NCBI GenBank assembly: GCA_041737835.1
Contig: JBGSQY010000049.1
Reading direction: 5' to 3' (one strand)
Source of the DNA: Bythopirellula sp041737835
Lineage (GTDB): Bacteria; Planctomycetota; Planctomycetia; Pirellulales; Lacipirellulaceae
Length of the DNA: 64,000 nt
The first letter of the stretch is position 1, and every line of letters starts with the position of its first letter. Positions 41,999 through 50,793 of the stretch are shown here, in pieces. Made by a program: the position numbers and the translations under genes. The notes under the pieces are model-generated. The model did no database searches, was not told where the DNA came from, and worked only from the letters and a program-made list of their open reading frames with translations.

Positions 41999-42811
41999 CT
42001 AGCTCGCTAGGAAAACCTCGCCCCGTCCCGTCGCTAAGAAGTCGCCGTTGTACTGGTGCCACTGGCGATTAGCATTCCAAAGGTCGTTTTCATATCCCAG
42101 CGTTTGCAGTTGCCGGCCGACCATGCCCAGCACCGGTGCATGAGACGTGCAGGCGTAGCGAAACGTGGGCAAAAGCTGCATGGTCTTATTTCCCGATAGG
42201 CAAAGCGTGCCCCGTTTCATTCCGAGTCCAAGACTCGCGCCGCATTCTCCGCCAATCACAATTGTCCCCGCCAACATGTCGCGTCCGACGCAGTGGCCAG
42301 CGTTTCCACGAATGGCAATCAGTCCACGTCGCATACGAGTACCAACGTCATGGCCGGCATCACCCATGACTATGATCGTGCCACCGGTCATCCCGCGCGT
42401 TGACCCAGCACGTGCACCGCCGACCGAGTTACCCGCCGAACCTGTGACATGAATGGTGCCACCTTGCATCTCAAGCCCCACACCATCGCCGGCATGGCCA
42501 ACGATCTCGATTTCGCCTCCTTGCATAGCGCTTCCCACTTCGCGGCCAGCATTGCCTTCGACTCGAATCTTGCCAGAATTCATCTTCGCGCCGAGGCCCA
42601 CCGCGGTGGAAAGGTCGCCCACAAACTGCAGCTTTCCATCTTCAAGATCGCCAGAAATCTCAAAAAAATCAGCAACAGCTTGCTTCTCTCTCCCCAGATA
42701 AATCTCCGTGCGCAAAATCTGGGCGATCGGTTGATCGGCCAACGCTTCGGGCGTAATTCCCGCCAGTTCCAGCGGGCAAGAAACGCCTGTCTTGAGAGTG
42801 AAAGTGAGCAT
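41999..42811 (-). CDS. fhcC: formylmethanofuran dehydrogenase/hydrolase subunit C
   Basis: 270 residues. The C-terminal two thirds are glycine-rich beta-helix turns typical of FwdC/GltB alpha-subunit-like folds: GNAGREVGSAMQGGEIEIVG, GHAGDGVGLEMQGGTIHVTG, GDAGHDVGTRMRRGLIAI and GNAGHCVGRDMLAG. FwdC is the scaffold subunit next to FwdA and FwdB. It precedes fhcB by two bases. It diverges from mobA, whose start is 85 nt away on the other strand. Confidence 0.9.
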   Translation of the reverse strand: MLTFTLKTGVSCPLELAGITPEALADQPIAQILRTEIYLGREKQAVADFFEISGDLEDGKLQFVGDLSTAVGLGAKMNSGKIRVEGNAGREVGSAMQGGEIEIVGHAGDGVGLEMQGGTIHVTGSAGNSVGGARAGSTRGMTGGTIIVMGDAGHDVGTRMRRGLIAIRGNAGHCVGRDMLAGTIVIGGECGASLGLGMKRGTLCLSGNKTMQLLPTFRYACTSHAPVLGMVGRQLQTLGYENDLWNANRQWHQYNGDFLATGRGEVFLAS

Positions 42812-42895
42812 GTTCTTAGCGTAAGCTGCGAATCCTTGATCGCAAAGCCATAAACAGACGTTTGCACGCTCGGAATTTCACGGGAGAATCAGCCC

Positions 42896-43504
42896 ATGCA
42901 ACGAGGTGCGATCATTTTGTGTGGGGGCCAATCCAGCCGCATGGGCGTTGATAAGGCTCTCTTGCCATTCGGCGATGAAACGATGCTCCAGCGCGTCGTG
43001 CGAATCGTTGGCACCCAGGTCACATCCAAACACACGGTAGTCGTCGCTTCTTCACAGCAAGAATTGCCTGAACTTCCAACACTCGTTTGCCGCGACGACG
43101 AAGAATACCGCGGACCACTCGCAGCGATGGCACGTGGACTCGCCGCACTTCCAAATGATGTGGAGGCGGTGTTCATCACCGGTTGTGACGCTCCTTTGTT
43201 ATTACCGGAGGTTATCGATTTCTTGTTTGCCGAACTTGGTTCCGCAGATGCCGTCGTTCCCCATGATGCCGAGCACCTGCATCCCCTTTGCGCCGTTTAC
43301 AGTGTTGGCGTTCAAGAAAGAATTGAGAAACAAATCAGTCAGGGCCAACATTCGTTATATCAATTCATCAAGCAACTCGATGCGAATTTGATTGATACTG
43401 ATATTCTGCGACCGATAGATCCCGAACTTCTCTCGCTTCGAAATCTCAATAGCCACGACGATTACTTGTCGGCACTCGCCGCCGCCGGATTTTCAACACC
43501 ATAG
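42896..43504 (+). CDS. mobA: molybdenum cofactor guanylyltransferase MobA
   Basis: 202 residues. The nucleotide-binding N-terminus GGQSSRMGVDKALLPFGDE (about 10-28) is the MobA signature, and the conserved acidic site ITGCDAPLL is near 99. MobA adds GMP to molybdopterin to make the MGD cofactor of Mo/W oxidoreductases. It lies on the plus strand between minus-strand fhcA and fhcC and overlaps the fhcA 3' end tail-to-tail by 43 nt. The location among Fhc genes suggests cofactor supply for the B subunit, although bacterial FhcB is usually thought not to use it. Confidence 0.88.
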   Translation: MQRGAIILCGGQSSRMGVDKALLPFGDETMLQRVVRIVGTQVTSKHTVVVASSQQELPELPTLVCRDDEEYRGPLAAMARGLAALPNDVEAVFITGCDAPLLLPEVIDFLFAELGSADAVVPHDAEHLHPLCAVYSVGVQERIEKQISQGQHSLYQFIKQLDANLIDTDILRPIDPELLSLRNLNSHDDYLSALAAAGFSTP

Positions 43505-45174
43505 TTTTGCCAACTCACCGAATAGTTGTCTTCAAACCAAGTTTTGATGTCGGGCTCAAGTTCGCGATCATACTCCCGCTCGATGTGCAGCACCCTCCCG
43601 ACGGGCGTGCTGCGAATCTCTCCCTGTTCGACAACAATCTCGCCCGACTTCATCACCAATCGTGGCAATTCGAACATTGTTTCCTTATTCTCGTGCGGCG
43701 TGTAAATCGTAATGTCGGCATCCGCGCCGGGCCCCAAATGGCCTTTGTCTTTTAGTCCCAAAATTCGCGCCGGACCGGCACGGGTGATAATCGCGATTTC
43801 GTTGAGTGTGTACTCGCGATTAAGATCCGCCAGGCAAGATCGCTTGAGCAGCGTTGGCGGGCAATCTTTCAGCATGTCGCTGCGATAAGTCCGATCCATC
43901 AGTAACCGAATGATTTGCGGGTAGGCCAAAAACGAACCGCCGTTGGGGTGATCGGTGCTCATCACGACACGCCAGGGATCCTCGACCAGCAAATACCACT
44001 CCAGCCCAATCGCCCACTGCAAGGCATGTACGAGTGACTTGTTCTTATAAGTAATCGGCGAAACCCCGCAACCCGCTTCCATCTCGACGTCGCAGCTAAT
44101 CCATTTCGTGCCGTAAAGATTCGCGAGAAAATGCCCCAACGGGCCGTCGCCCGTCATGCTTGTTGTTTCGCCGAACAAAACTTGCCCCACGTCGACCGTC
44201 AAATTTTCGTGGGCGTTCACATAGTCGGCAAGCTGCGCAACCTTGCTGTTGAATGTTCCTTCATCAGCATCACCGCCGCCGTAGCTGTGGAACTGAATAT
44301 GCGTGAGATGACCTCGGCGTCCTTCCAGGGCGTTCATCGTTTCCAGCGTCGTCTGCCAATTGCCGGGCATTCCCAACTGATTGCAATGAATATGAACCGG
44401 GTGGGGTAATTGTAGCTCCGCGGCAGCATGCGCAACCGAGGTGATAATTTGCCTTGGCGTGACATTAAAGTTGGGAACTACGTCATCAAATCCCGTGTTG
44501 CGTGAACCGCTCGCCGATTTCCAAGTTTCAACGCCGCCGGGGTTCACGAGCTTGGGGGCGTAACCTTTCCCCGCCGCCAACAGCCAAGCCATGAAAGCTC
44601 GCAACTTCTGCGGCTCATTCTGTTCGATCGCCCGCATGATGTAGTGGTTGTTGCCCATCAGCAGATAGCACCCTTTGTCGAGGCATGGCGTGTCGGCAAA
44701 CTCCTCGTGGGCATGGGCGGCCAACAACGGTGGCACGGCCGCGTCAAAGGCGGTGGTGTAACCCAAAGCTGCGTATTGGTATCCCGTGGCAAATGTGCTG
44801 GGGACGCTCCCGCGTGTCCCGCTGCGAGTTAGCGGCGTCCGCCGCATGGGTTCGGCTTGGCGATGATCTTCGGGTCGAAACTTGCGCGCCGCGTTGACCT
44901 TGGGGCCCGCGATATGACAGTGCATGTCGATTCCACCCGGCATGACGACCAGGCCCTTGGCGTCGATGGTTCGCGCGGGCCGAGCTTTGGAATCGCTCGG
45001 CGCGGGCACAATCTTACCGTCTTCGATCCACAGGTCGCGCACCTCGCCGTCGATGCCGTTGGCCGGATCGTAAATCGTTCCCCCCGAGATCTTCGTGAAA
45101 TCGCCCATCAAAATTTCGCTGCGTTGTTCTCGTTGTTCGGCTGGCCGCTTGTGAAAGTTTCCATTGTACGCCAT
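43462..45174 (-). CDS. fhcA: formylmethanofuran dehydrogenase/hydrolase subunit A
   Basis: 570 residues (548 if it starts at the ATG at 45108). An amidohydrolase-type metal site is seen in VMPGGIDMHCHIAGPKVNAA, followed by RRTPLTRSGTRGSVPSTF, FNVTPRQIITSVAHAA, HPVHIHCNQLGMPGNW and VVMSTDHPNGGSF. FwdA/FhcA forms or hydrolyses the N-formyl group of the methanofuran-type carrier. In bacteria it works in the tetrahydromethanopterin-linked C1 pathway. It is the presumed first gene of the minus-strand Fhc set. No fhcD was found in the window. Confidence 0.93.
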   Translation of the reverse strand: MAYNGNFHKRPAEQREQRSEILMGDFTKISGGTIYDPANGIDGEVRDLWIEDGKIVPAPSDSKARPARTIDAKGLVVMPGGIDMHCHIAGPKVNAARKFRPEDHRQAEPMRRTPLTRSGTRGSVPSTFATGYQYAALGYTTAFDAAVPPLLAAHAHEEFADTPCLDKGCYLLMGNNHYIMRAIEQNEPQKLRAFMAWLLAAGKGYAPKLVNPGGVETWKSASGSRNTGFDDVVPNFNVTPRQIITSVAHAAAELQLPHPVHIHCNQLGMPGNWQTTLETMNALEGRRGHLTHIQFHSYGGGDADEGTFNSKVAQLADYVNAHENLTVDVGQVLFGETTSMTGDGPLGHFLANLYGTKWISCDVEMEAGCGVSPITYKNKSLVHALQWAIGLEWYLLVEDPWRVVMSTDHPNGGSFLAYPQIIRLLMDRTYRSDMLKDCPPTLLKRSCLADLNREYTLNEIAIITRAGPARILGLKDKGHLGPGADADITIYTPHENKETMFELPRLVMKSGEIVVEQGEIRSTPVGRVLHIEREYDRELEPDIKTWFEDNYSVSWQNYGVENPAAASADK

Positions 45175-45218
45175 CCTGAATGACCAACTCTACAGGAAAA
45201 CATGAGGGAGTCACAAAC

Positions 45219-46196
45219 ATGAAAGCCGTGTGGTACGAAGCTGTTGGTCCTGCTGATCAAGTCCTGCAATATGGTGAACTTCCTGATCCCCAGCCTCAAT
45301 CGGGCGAGGTCCGCATCGCCGTGCGTGTTTCGGGAGTGAATCCCATCGACGTGAAAAAGCGAATGGGGGGACGCGGCGGCATGGCGAGCGCTCGCGTGAT
45401 TCCTCATTTCGACGGTGTCGGGGTCATCGAAGCGGTGGGTGCAGGAGTTGATCCCAAACGGGTTGGCGAGCGAGTCTGGTTCTACGAAGCCCAGTGGCAA
45501 CGCGACAACGGCGCGGCCGCCGACCTTGTTTGCTTACCAGCACACCTGGCGATTCCCCTGCCCGACGATGTTGATTTTGAAGTCGGTGCCTGTTTGGGTA
45601 TCCCCGCGCTCACCGCCTACGGATCCGTGTTTTATGACGGCAAGGTCCAGGGCCAAACAATTTTGGTCACCGGCGGCGCGGGATCGGTGGGGCGTTATGC
45701 GATTCAATTTGCTAAGCTTTCTGGCGCGCGTGTGATCACAACGGTCAGCAACGATGAAAAAGCCGCCAGCGCTCAAGCCGCGGGTGCCGACGAAATCATC
45801 AATTACAAAACCACCGACGTCGCCGAGCACGTGCTTGAACTCACCAACGGCCAAGGGGTCGATCGCGTCGTGGAAGTCGAATTCGGCGGCAACCTGGCGA
45901 CCAATCTCAAGGCCGTTCGCATTGGCGGGATCATTGCCACCTACGCGTCCCAAGCCATGCCCGAGCCGAAGCTTCCGTTTTACGATTTGATGTACCGCAA
46001 CATCACGATCCATCCAACAGTCGTATTTCAACTCCCCGCGGCACTCAAGGCCGAAGGAACGTGCGACATAACAGGTTGGCTCCAGGCGGGGAAGCTCACG
46101 CACGAAATTGGCGCACGCTTCCCGCTTGCCGAAACCGTCAAGGCGCATCAAGCCGTCGAAAACGGCACGATGGGTAAAGTGCTTGTCGTTAACTGA
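45219..46196 (+). CDS. zinc-independent quinone-reductase-like MDR oxidoreductase
   Basis: 325 residues from the ATG at 45219, which follows GAGGGAG; the earlier start at 45180 is less likely. The MDR cofactor motif LVTGGAGSVGRYAIQFAKLSG (about 140) is strong. No structural or catalytic zinc Cys cluster is present, as in NADPH:quinone oxidoreductases. It probably reduces quinones or enals with NADPH. It is divergent from fhcA and convergent with the metallopeptidase gene. Confidence 0.85.
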   Translation: MKAVWYEAVGPADQVLQYGELPDPQPQSGEVRIAVRVSGVNPIDVKKRMGGRGGMASARVIPHFDGVGVIEAVGAGVDPKRVGERVWFYEAQWQRDNGAAADLVCLPAHLAIPLPDDVDFEVGACLGIPALTAYGSVFYDGKVQGQTILVTGGAGSVGRYAIQFAKLSGARVITTVSNDEKAASAQAAGADEIINYKTTDVAEHVLELTNGQGVDRVVEVEFGGNLATNLKAVRIGGIIATYASQAMPEPKLPFYDLMYRNITIHPTVVFQLPAALKAEGTCDITGWLQAGKLTHEIGARFPLAETVKAHQAVENGTMGKVLVVN

Positions 46197-46206
46197 AGCA
46201 CGATAA

Positions 46207-46270
46207 TGGACTGTGGACGATAGGACTGTAGACTGTGGACCCATATATCCGAAGTCCTACAGTCCACAGT
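46207..46270. repeat. imperfect palindromic repeat between convergent genes
   Basis: The segment reads as repeated ACTGTGGAC and GGACTGTAGACTGTGG units followed by their reverse complement GTCCTACAGTCCACAG. It lies between the converging quinone-reductase and metallopeptidase genes and may terminate both transcripts, or may be a mobile repeat of the intergenic type. Confidence 0.45.
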
Positions 46271-46274
46271 TTTC

Positions 46275-47138
46275 TTACAACTCTTTGGTCTCGAAAATCT
46301 CATTACCCGCAAGTAAATCACCACTTTGCAAACCTTTGGTGAACCAGCGGACCCGCTGTTCCGACGTGCCGTGGGTGAACGATTCGGGGACGACGTAACC
46401 TTGCGTCTGCATTTGCAAGCGGTCGTCGCCGATGGCCGTGGCCGCGTTCAGAGCTTCCTTGATGTCACCCGGTTCGAGCACTTGCCAGTTCTGCTGCGCG
46501 TGATGGGCCCAGACACCGGCCAGATAATCGGCGTGCAGTTCCATCCGCACGGAGAGCTTGTTGTACTCCTTCTCACTGATGCGGCCTTGATACGACTGAA
46601 TTTTATCGGCGATGCCTAAGAGCTTTTGCACGTGATGACCAACTTCGTGAGCCACAACATAGGCTTGCGCGAAATCGCCAGGAGCATTAAAGCGTCGTTC
46701 CATTTCGTCAAAGAACGAGAGGTCGAGATAAACCTGCTGATCGAGCGGACAGTAAAAAGGCCCGGTGGCGGCACTGGCAAAACCGCAGGCGCTTTGAACG
46801 CGCTGAGTGAAGAGCACCAATTTGGGTTCGCGATAGCGCTCGCCCTGTTCGGCGAAAAGTTGATTCCAAACATCTTCGGTTTGTCCCAATACGATCTTAA
46901 TAAATCGTGCCGATTCTTCTTGCGCCGGATCGATGGGCCCTTGCTCCACGGGGGCTTGCTGTTGACCCTGATTGAGCACTTCCGCGACCTTAGCGGCCTG
47001 CCGAGGGTCGCCACCCAGGAGCAGCACAACAAGAAAGATGACCAGCGTCACGAGCCCGCCACCACCGACGACGGCACCGGGCGTTAAACGACGACGATCT
47101 TCGACATTGGTGCTTTCGCGGCTGCCTTCAGTGCGCAT
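46275..47138 (-). CDS. neutral zinc metallopeptidase, YpfJ-like
   Basis: 287 residues from the ATG at 47138 with an AAGGAA ribosome-binding site. A membrane helix (about 20-45) is followed by the peptidase domain. The zinc motif HEVGHH (YVVAHEVGHHVQKLL) and downstream ELHADYLAGVWAHH give the HExxH and third ligand pattern. The FGFASAATGPFYCPLDQQVY-type segment is characteristic of the family (KPN_02809/YpfJ). The substrate is unknown. The gene is convergent with the quinone-reductase gene. Confidence 0.87.
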   Translation of the reverse strand: MRTEGSRESTNVEDRRRLTPGAVVGGGGLVTLVIFLVVLLLGGDPRQAAKVAEVLNQGQQQAPVEQGPIDPAQEESARFIKIVLGQTEDVWNQLFAEQGERYREPKLVLFTQRVQSACGFASAATGPFYCPLDQQVYLDLSFFDEMERRFNAPGDFAQAYVVAHEVGHHVQKLLGIADKIQSYQGRISEKEYNKLSVRMELHADYLAGVWAHHAQQNWQVLEPGDIKEALNAATAIGDDRLQMQTQGYVVPESFTHGTSEQRVRWFTKGLQSGDLLAGNEIFETKEL

Positions 47139-47278
47139 CGTTCTTTCCTTTTGTATGGCCCAGCAATGAGTCATGTTGTCCAGATGAAAAGCAAATTGGG
47201 CAAAAGCAATGCTCAATCGATTGCAAGTGTGAGTTTAGGAAATGCCGAAACCCCCTGCAATCATTCGGGTTGCTGGGC

Positions 47279-48328
47279 TTATTTCGGATCAAAACGGCCG
47301 GGCCCGAACACGTCGCCCCGCGGCAGCTTTTTGCACAGCCAGATGCCCAAGAAATAGAGCGCCGTCAGCGGTAAGGCCATCATCAGCATACTGCCTGGGT
47401 CCGCGGGGGTGAGAATCATCGCGATGATGAAGATCACCACCACCGAGATTCGCCAGCTGCTCAAATACGACTGCACCGTAAAGATGCCCATCCGTTCGAG
47501 CGCGACCATCACCAGCGGCAACTGGAAGCTCAAACCAAAACCGAGTGGCAGGAACAACACAAAGCTCATCCAGTCGCTAATCCGCGGCGTGGGGGTGATA
47601 CCCATCTTGGCGTTGAACCAAAACAGAAAATCAAGCACAAAGTCGAAGACCGCAAAGAAAGCGAGCGCAGCCCCCGCGAAGAACAAGCCCAAGCTCATCG
47701 GCATATACAGATAAACAAGATTGCGTTCCCGTTTATAAAGTCCCGCGGCGACGAAGTTCCAGATGAAATAAAAGATGAACGGGCTGGCGAGAATCGCCCC
47801 CACCACCAGCGAAGCCTTCATGTAGATCATAAACGGCTCTTGGCCGCTGAGGCTGATCACGGCAACGCGCGGATCGTCTTCCAGCGGGCGATAAAGCCTG
47901 AGCTGAATCATATCCTCACGCCGAACGGCAAAGCCCTCCCCTTCCGCTGGTGCTGGAATATCAATTCCCAGGGCTTTAGAAAGGTCCTGGCGATCGACGT
48001 ACAAATCCTCGGGCATGAGTCCGTCGGCGGCGATTTCCTCGGCCGCGGTGCCAATGTCTTCTGGCACCGACTCACCCAGGGCTTGTTGTGCCTCGAGCCT
48101 GGAGTAAATCTCTCCCTCGGATTGTTCGCGGTAAAAATTATCGAGAGCCCGGCGGAGCGGCGTTTGCATGTAATCCACGACATGCCAACCGATACCGAGC
48201 CCCACAAGCGTGCCGATCATCCAAGCCGCGAGCGACTTGAAGAGCGCAGTGCGCAGCTCTTCAAGATGCTCGGAAAACGACATTTTCGTTTTCTCGAGAA
48301 GATCTTCGTCCTCGGGGGCAGCGGGCAT
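47279..48328 (-). CDS. tatC: TatC, Sec-independent translocase subunit with periplasmic insertion
   Basis: 349 residues; most TatC proteins have about 250. The N-terminal cytoplasmic MSFSEHLEELRTALFKSL motif (about 16-33) is the classic TatC signature, and later helices show FGLSFQLPLVMVALERMGI and the VVVIFIIAMILTP segment. The excess length lies in the first periplasmic loop (about residues 60-150), rich in Glu and Asp (EDIGTAAEEIAADG). TatC binds twin-arginine signals and suits the Tat-exported protein at 38049. No tatA or tatB is adjacent. Confidence 0.92.
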   Translation of the reverse strand: MPAAPEDEDLLEKTKMSFSEHLEELRTALFKSLAAWMIGTLVGLGIGWHVVDYMQTPLRRALDNFYREQSEGEIYSRLEAQQALGESVPEDIGTAAEEIAADGLMPEDLYVDRQDLSKALGIDIPAPAEGEGFAVRREDMIQLRLYRPLEDDPRVAVISLSGQEPFMIYMKASLVVGAILASPFIFYFIWNFVAAGLYKRERNLVYLYMPMSLGLFFAGAALAFFAVFDFVLDFLFWFNAKMGITPTPRISDWMSFVLFLPLGFGLSFQLPLVMVALERMGIFTVQSYLSSWRISVVVIFIIAMILTPADPGSMLMMALPLTALYFLGIWLCKKLPRGDVFGPGRFDPK

Positions 48329-48711
48329 GGCGGCGATGAACGGTTAGGGCGGTCGTGGAGCAAGTTCGGCACTGTCGGCCAGGCCAGCAGCGGCATCTTC
48401 TTCAGATGCTAAAGAATACGACAGAGACACGCCGCCGGAGGGGCCCGCCACCAATCGTCCTAAGTTCCATGTTAACAAGGGATTGGAGCGTCGACAACGC
48501 AGGGAAATAACTTACCACCAAGACACAAAGGTTACAAAGTGTCTATTCATATGAACTCCGATACGAACGGCTGGTGCGTCACCTATTTCGCCTTGTAAGC
48601 AATATTTTTCTTATCTTTGAGTCCTTTGAGTCTTTGTGGTTAACGAAACTCGCTTGCTCAGAAAACGACAATCGCGATGATGGGGGATTCGAGTTTTCTG
48701 GAGCGAATCGA
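48329..48711. other. intergenic region with MITE-like element
   Basis: About 380 nt between tatC and manA with no credible gene. Its middle holds the inverted-repeat element at 48512-48643. The first ~150 nt show nothing recognisable; the manA ribosome-binding site GGAG lies at the end. Confidence 0.5.
48512..48643. mobile_element. MITE-like inverted-repeat element
   Basis: The left arm, TTACCACCAAGACACAAAGG and the next bases (48512-48539), is an imperfect reverse complement of the right arm ending CTTTGTGGTTAA (48615-48643). The 75-nt interior has no coding capacity. Similar CACAAAGACTCAAAG-type short repeats are dispersed in many bacterial genomes and are considered non-autonomous. No target-site duplication could be confirmed. 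Confidence 0.45.
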
Positions 48712-49713
48712 ATGACGAAATCATGTGACTATCCCCTCCGCTTTGAACCCTTGTTCCGCCGCTATTTGTGGGGGGGCCGCCGACTGGGGACCATGCTCGG
48801 CAAAGCCATTGGTGCGGGCGACGACTACGCCGAGAGCTGGGAACTCGTCGATCACGGCAACGATCAAAGCGTGGTGAGTGCCGGGGCACTTCAGGGACTC
48901 ACGCTCCATGAGTTGGTCACGCAGCATGGCGAGCAGTTGCTTGGTCGCCATGCTGGCCAATCACAGTTTCCGCTCTTGTTCAAATTTTTGGATTGCAATC
49001 GGACGCTTTCCGTTCAAGTTCATCCCAACGACGACCAAGGGGCTTTGCTCGATCCGCCCGACTTGGGTAAGACCGAGGCCTGGGTGGTGCTGGCCACCGA
49101 GCCCGGCAGCAAAATTTACGCGGGGCTCAAGCCGGGGGTCTCGCGCCGACTATTGGCCGCGGCAATTGAAGCCGGTCATTGCGAAACTTGTTTGCACGAA
49201 TTTGAACCGGCCGTCGGGGATTGTATTTTCATCAAGGCGGGAACCATTCACGCCTTGGGGGCGGGACTCGTGATCGCTGAAATTCAACAGGCGAGCGACA
49301 CAACCTTTCGCTTGTTCGATTGGAACCGCGTCGATACCGAGGGGAAGCCACGGCAGTTGCATATCACCGAGTCGCTCGACGTGACGGATTACCAGCGCGG
49401 CCCGGTCGCACCGCAACAGCCAGCGCAGACCGATTCGCCCGAGCGGCAGCGATTGGTCGAGTGCGACAAGTTTGTGCTCGATCGACTCACGATTAGCGAC
49501 CCGGCTGCGTTTTCTGAGCCACAAACGGCAGTGGTCGGTGGCGACGAGCGGTTTCATTGGCTCGTGCCTCTGACGGGTGCTATCACCGTGGCGGGGGATG
49601 CGGTGCAGGAACCGCTCGCCCTGGGCAATACGTGCTTAATTCCCGCCGCCGCGGGTGCCGTCGAGATCGTGCCACAAACGAGCGCTGTGGTGCTCGATAT
49701 CTATCTTCCGTGA
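48712..49713 (+). CDS. manA: class I mannose-6-phosphate isomerase
   Basis: 333 residues from the ATG at 48712, preceded by GGAG; an upstream in-frame start at 48574 lies inside the MITE-like element region and is rejected. The cupin fold carries the zinc motif SVQVHPNDDQG (about 100) and KTEAWVVL, then AGTIHALGAGLVIAEIQQ with another zinc ligand. The enzyme interconverts mannose-6-phosphate and fructose-6-phosphate, feeding mannose into glycolysis or GDP-mannose synthesis. Its neighbours are unrelated. Confidence 0.9.
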   Translation: MTKSCDYPLRFEPLFRRYLWGGRRLGTMLGKAIGAGDDYAESWELVDHGNDQSVVSAGALQGLTLHELVTQHGEQLLGRHAGQSQFPLLFKFLDCNRTLSVQVHPNDDQGALLDPPDLGKTEAWVVLATEPGSKIYAGLKPGVSRRLLAAAIEAGHCETCLHEFEPAVGDCIFIKAGTIHALGAGLVIAEIQQASDTTFRLFDWNRVDTEGKPRQLHITESLDVTDYQRGPVAPQQPAQTDSPERQRLVECDKFVLDRLTISDPAAFSEPQTAVVGGDERFHWLVPLTGAITVAGDAVQEPLALGNTCLIPAAAGAVEIVPQTSAVVLDIYLP

Positions 49714-49789
49714 ATTTTGGCCCAGCACTACAATTCGCCGCATTCTGACCGCTGGACGGTTATATCAGTGTCTGCCGCGAGCCAACATT

Positions 49790-50065
49790 ATGTGGTGCAA
49801 AGTCTTCAAACTGACAATCGTTGGAATTTTACTGGCGGAACTCACCGCCTGTTCGCCGACGATACGTTGGCCACGGCTGGCCAGTCCCGGCACGGCCCCC
49901 TTTCAGCGCCACAATGCCGAGCAGTTCGATCCCTATCCGCAAAACGACATGGCCCCGGCCATCGTCGGTGGGCGACCTCCCGATTACATGGTCCCGATCA
50001 ACCAAGTCGAACGCTCTCGCCAAGGGATGCCCGTCGGCCAATGGCGCGAAGGGCCGCGGTATTAA
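49790..50065 (+). CDS. small planctomycete-type lipoprotein, source of a repeated 3' end
   Basis: 91 residues. A signal peptide ends in lipobox LTAC (Cys21). The mature part (RHNAEQFDPYPQND, RPPDYMVPINQVERSRQG, MPVGQWREGPRY) is hydrophilic and matches no domain I know; small lipoproteins with this type of tail occur in planctomycetes. Its last 145 nt (49921-50065) are repeated at 58159-58303 with about 94% identity and no gap, and the last 95 nt plus ~30 nt of 3' flank are repeated at 63546-63670. It stands at the left border of the accessory region and may be an integration target. Confidence 0.6.
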   Translation: MWCKVFKLTIVGILLAELTACSPTIRWPRLASPGTAPFQRHNAEQFDPYPQNDMAPAIVGGRPPDYMVPINQVERSRQGMPVGQWREGPRY

Positions 50066-50095
50066 GTTTTGGCTTGGTTGCTACAGCTGAGGATA
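49921..50095 (+). repeat. dispersed repeat, copy 1 (lipoprotein 3' end and downstream flank)
   Basis: The copy lying in the intact gene. It spans the last 145 nt of the coding sequence and about 30 nt after the stop (GTTTTGGCTTGGTTGCTACA). Copy 2 shares the coding part only; copy 3 shares the final 95 nt and the flank. Confidence 0.85.
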
Positions 50096-50249
50096 CCCCC
50101 TCTTGGGCTGCGAGGGCGAGTTGAATAAGGGGTACGACGGCTCGAGAGTCGCTGTGACAATCGTCGCAAAATCAGTCCAAGCGGTTCAACGTTGCGGGGT
50201 TTTGATTGTCGCGGTAAGCTATCGGCCTTATAGTTCTTTTAGGAACCCT

Positions 50250-50690
50250 ATGAAACGTCGTTGTCTCACCGCTGCACTTGCCATCGCGTACCTCGCCTTT
50301 CAGTTGGCGACGGTGCCGCACGCGCACGAAGCAGTTGCAGCTTCTGAGCACCATGGATCGCACGTACACGTTTCGTGGTTTGCAGGCGAGTCGGAATCGA
50401 GCCATACGCATCACGGCCATTCCCATGACCATGCGAATTATTCTCACACGCCTGACCGTTCCGCTGATTCAGAACACGACAGCGATGCTGTTTACCTTTC
50501 CAACGATCCCAGTATCGTGGTTGTCGGAAAGACTTTAGATGCAGTTGACGAATTGACAGTTTGCCCGATTGCGGCGGTCCCATTGTTCCAGGCCAGTGGA
50601 ACTAGTGTTAACGGCGCTGACGTAGTTTCCTCGAAGAATTGCAGAACCCACTGCCCTCTCTATCTAGTGCTGCGCGCATTGCGCATCTGA
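50250..50690 (+). CDS. histidine-rich exported protein of a metal efflux cluster
   Basis: 146 residues from the ATG at 50250 after AGGAAC; the longer in-frame reading from 50103 adds a non-signal-like leader. A signal peptide (LTAALAIAYLAFQLATVPHA) is followed by a His/Asp/Ser-rich region (HHGSHVHVSWF, SSHTHHGHSHDHANY) able to bind metal ions. The Cys-containing C-terminus ends CPLYLVLRALRI. It opens the RND efflux gene set and may buffer or sense the metal in the periplasm. The family is unnamed. Confidence 0.7.
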   Translation: MKRRCLTAALAIAYLAFQLATVPHAHEAVAASEHHGSHVHVSWFAGESESSHTHHGHSHDHANYSHTPDRSADSEHDSDAVYLSNDPSIVVVGKTLDAVDELTVCPIAAVPLFQASGTSVNGADVVSSKNCRTHCPLYLVLRALRI

Positions 50691-50793
50691 TTCGGCCCTC
50701 TGCCATATCTCTACGATTGTCGTAGGGATTGATGCGGCGTTTTTGGCCATCCATTTCCTTTGAGCACTTCACGTGCTGACACGGATTGATTCC

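Noticed and set aside
48574..48711. Longer start for manA
   Set aside because: It would start within a MITE-like repeat and lacks similarity to ManA; the ATG at 48712 has a GGAG site.
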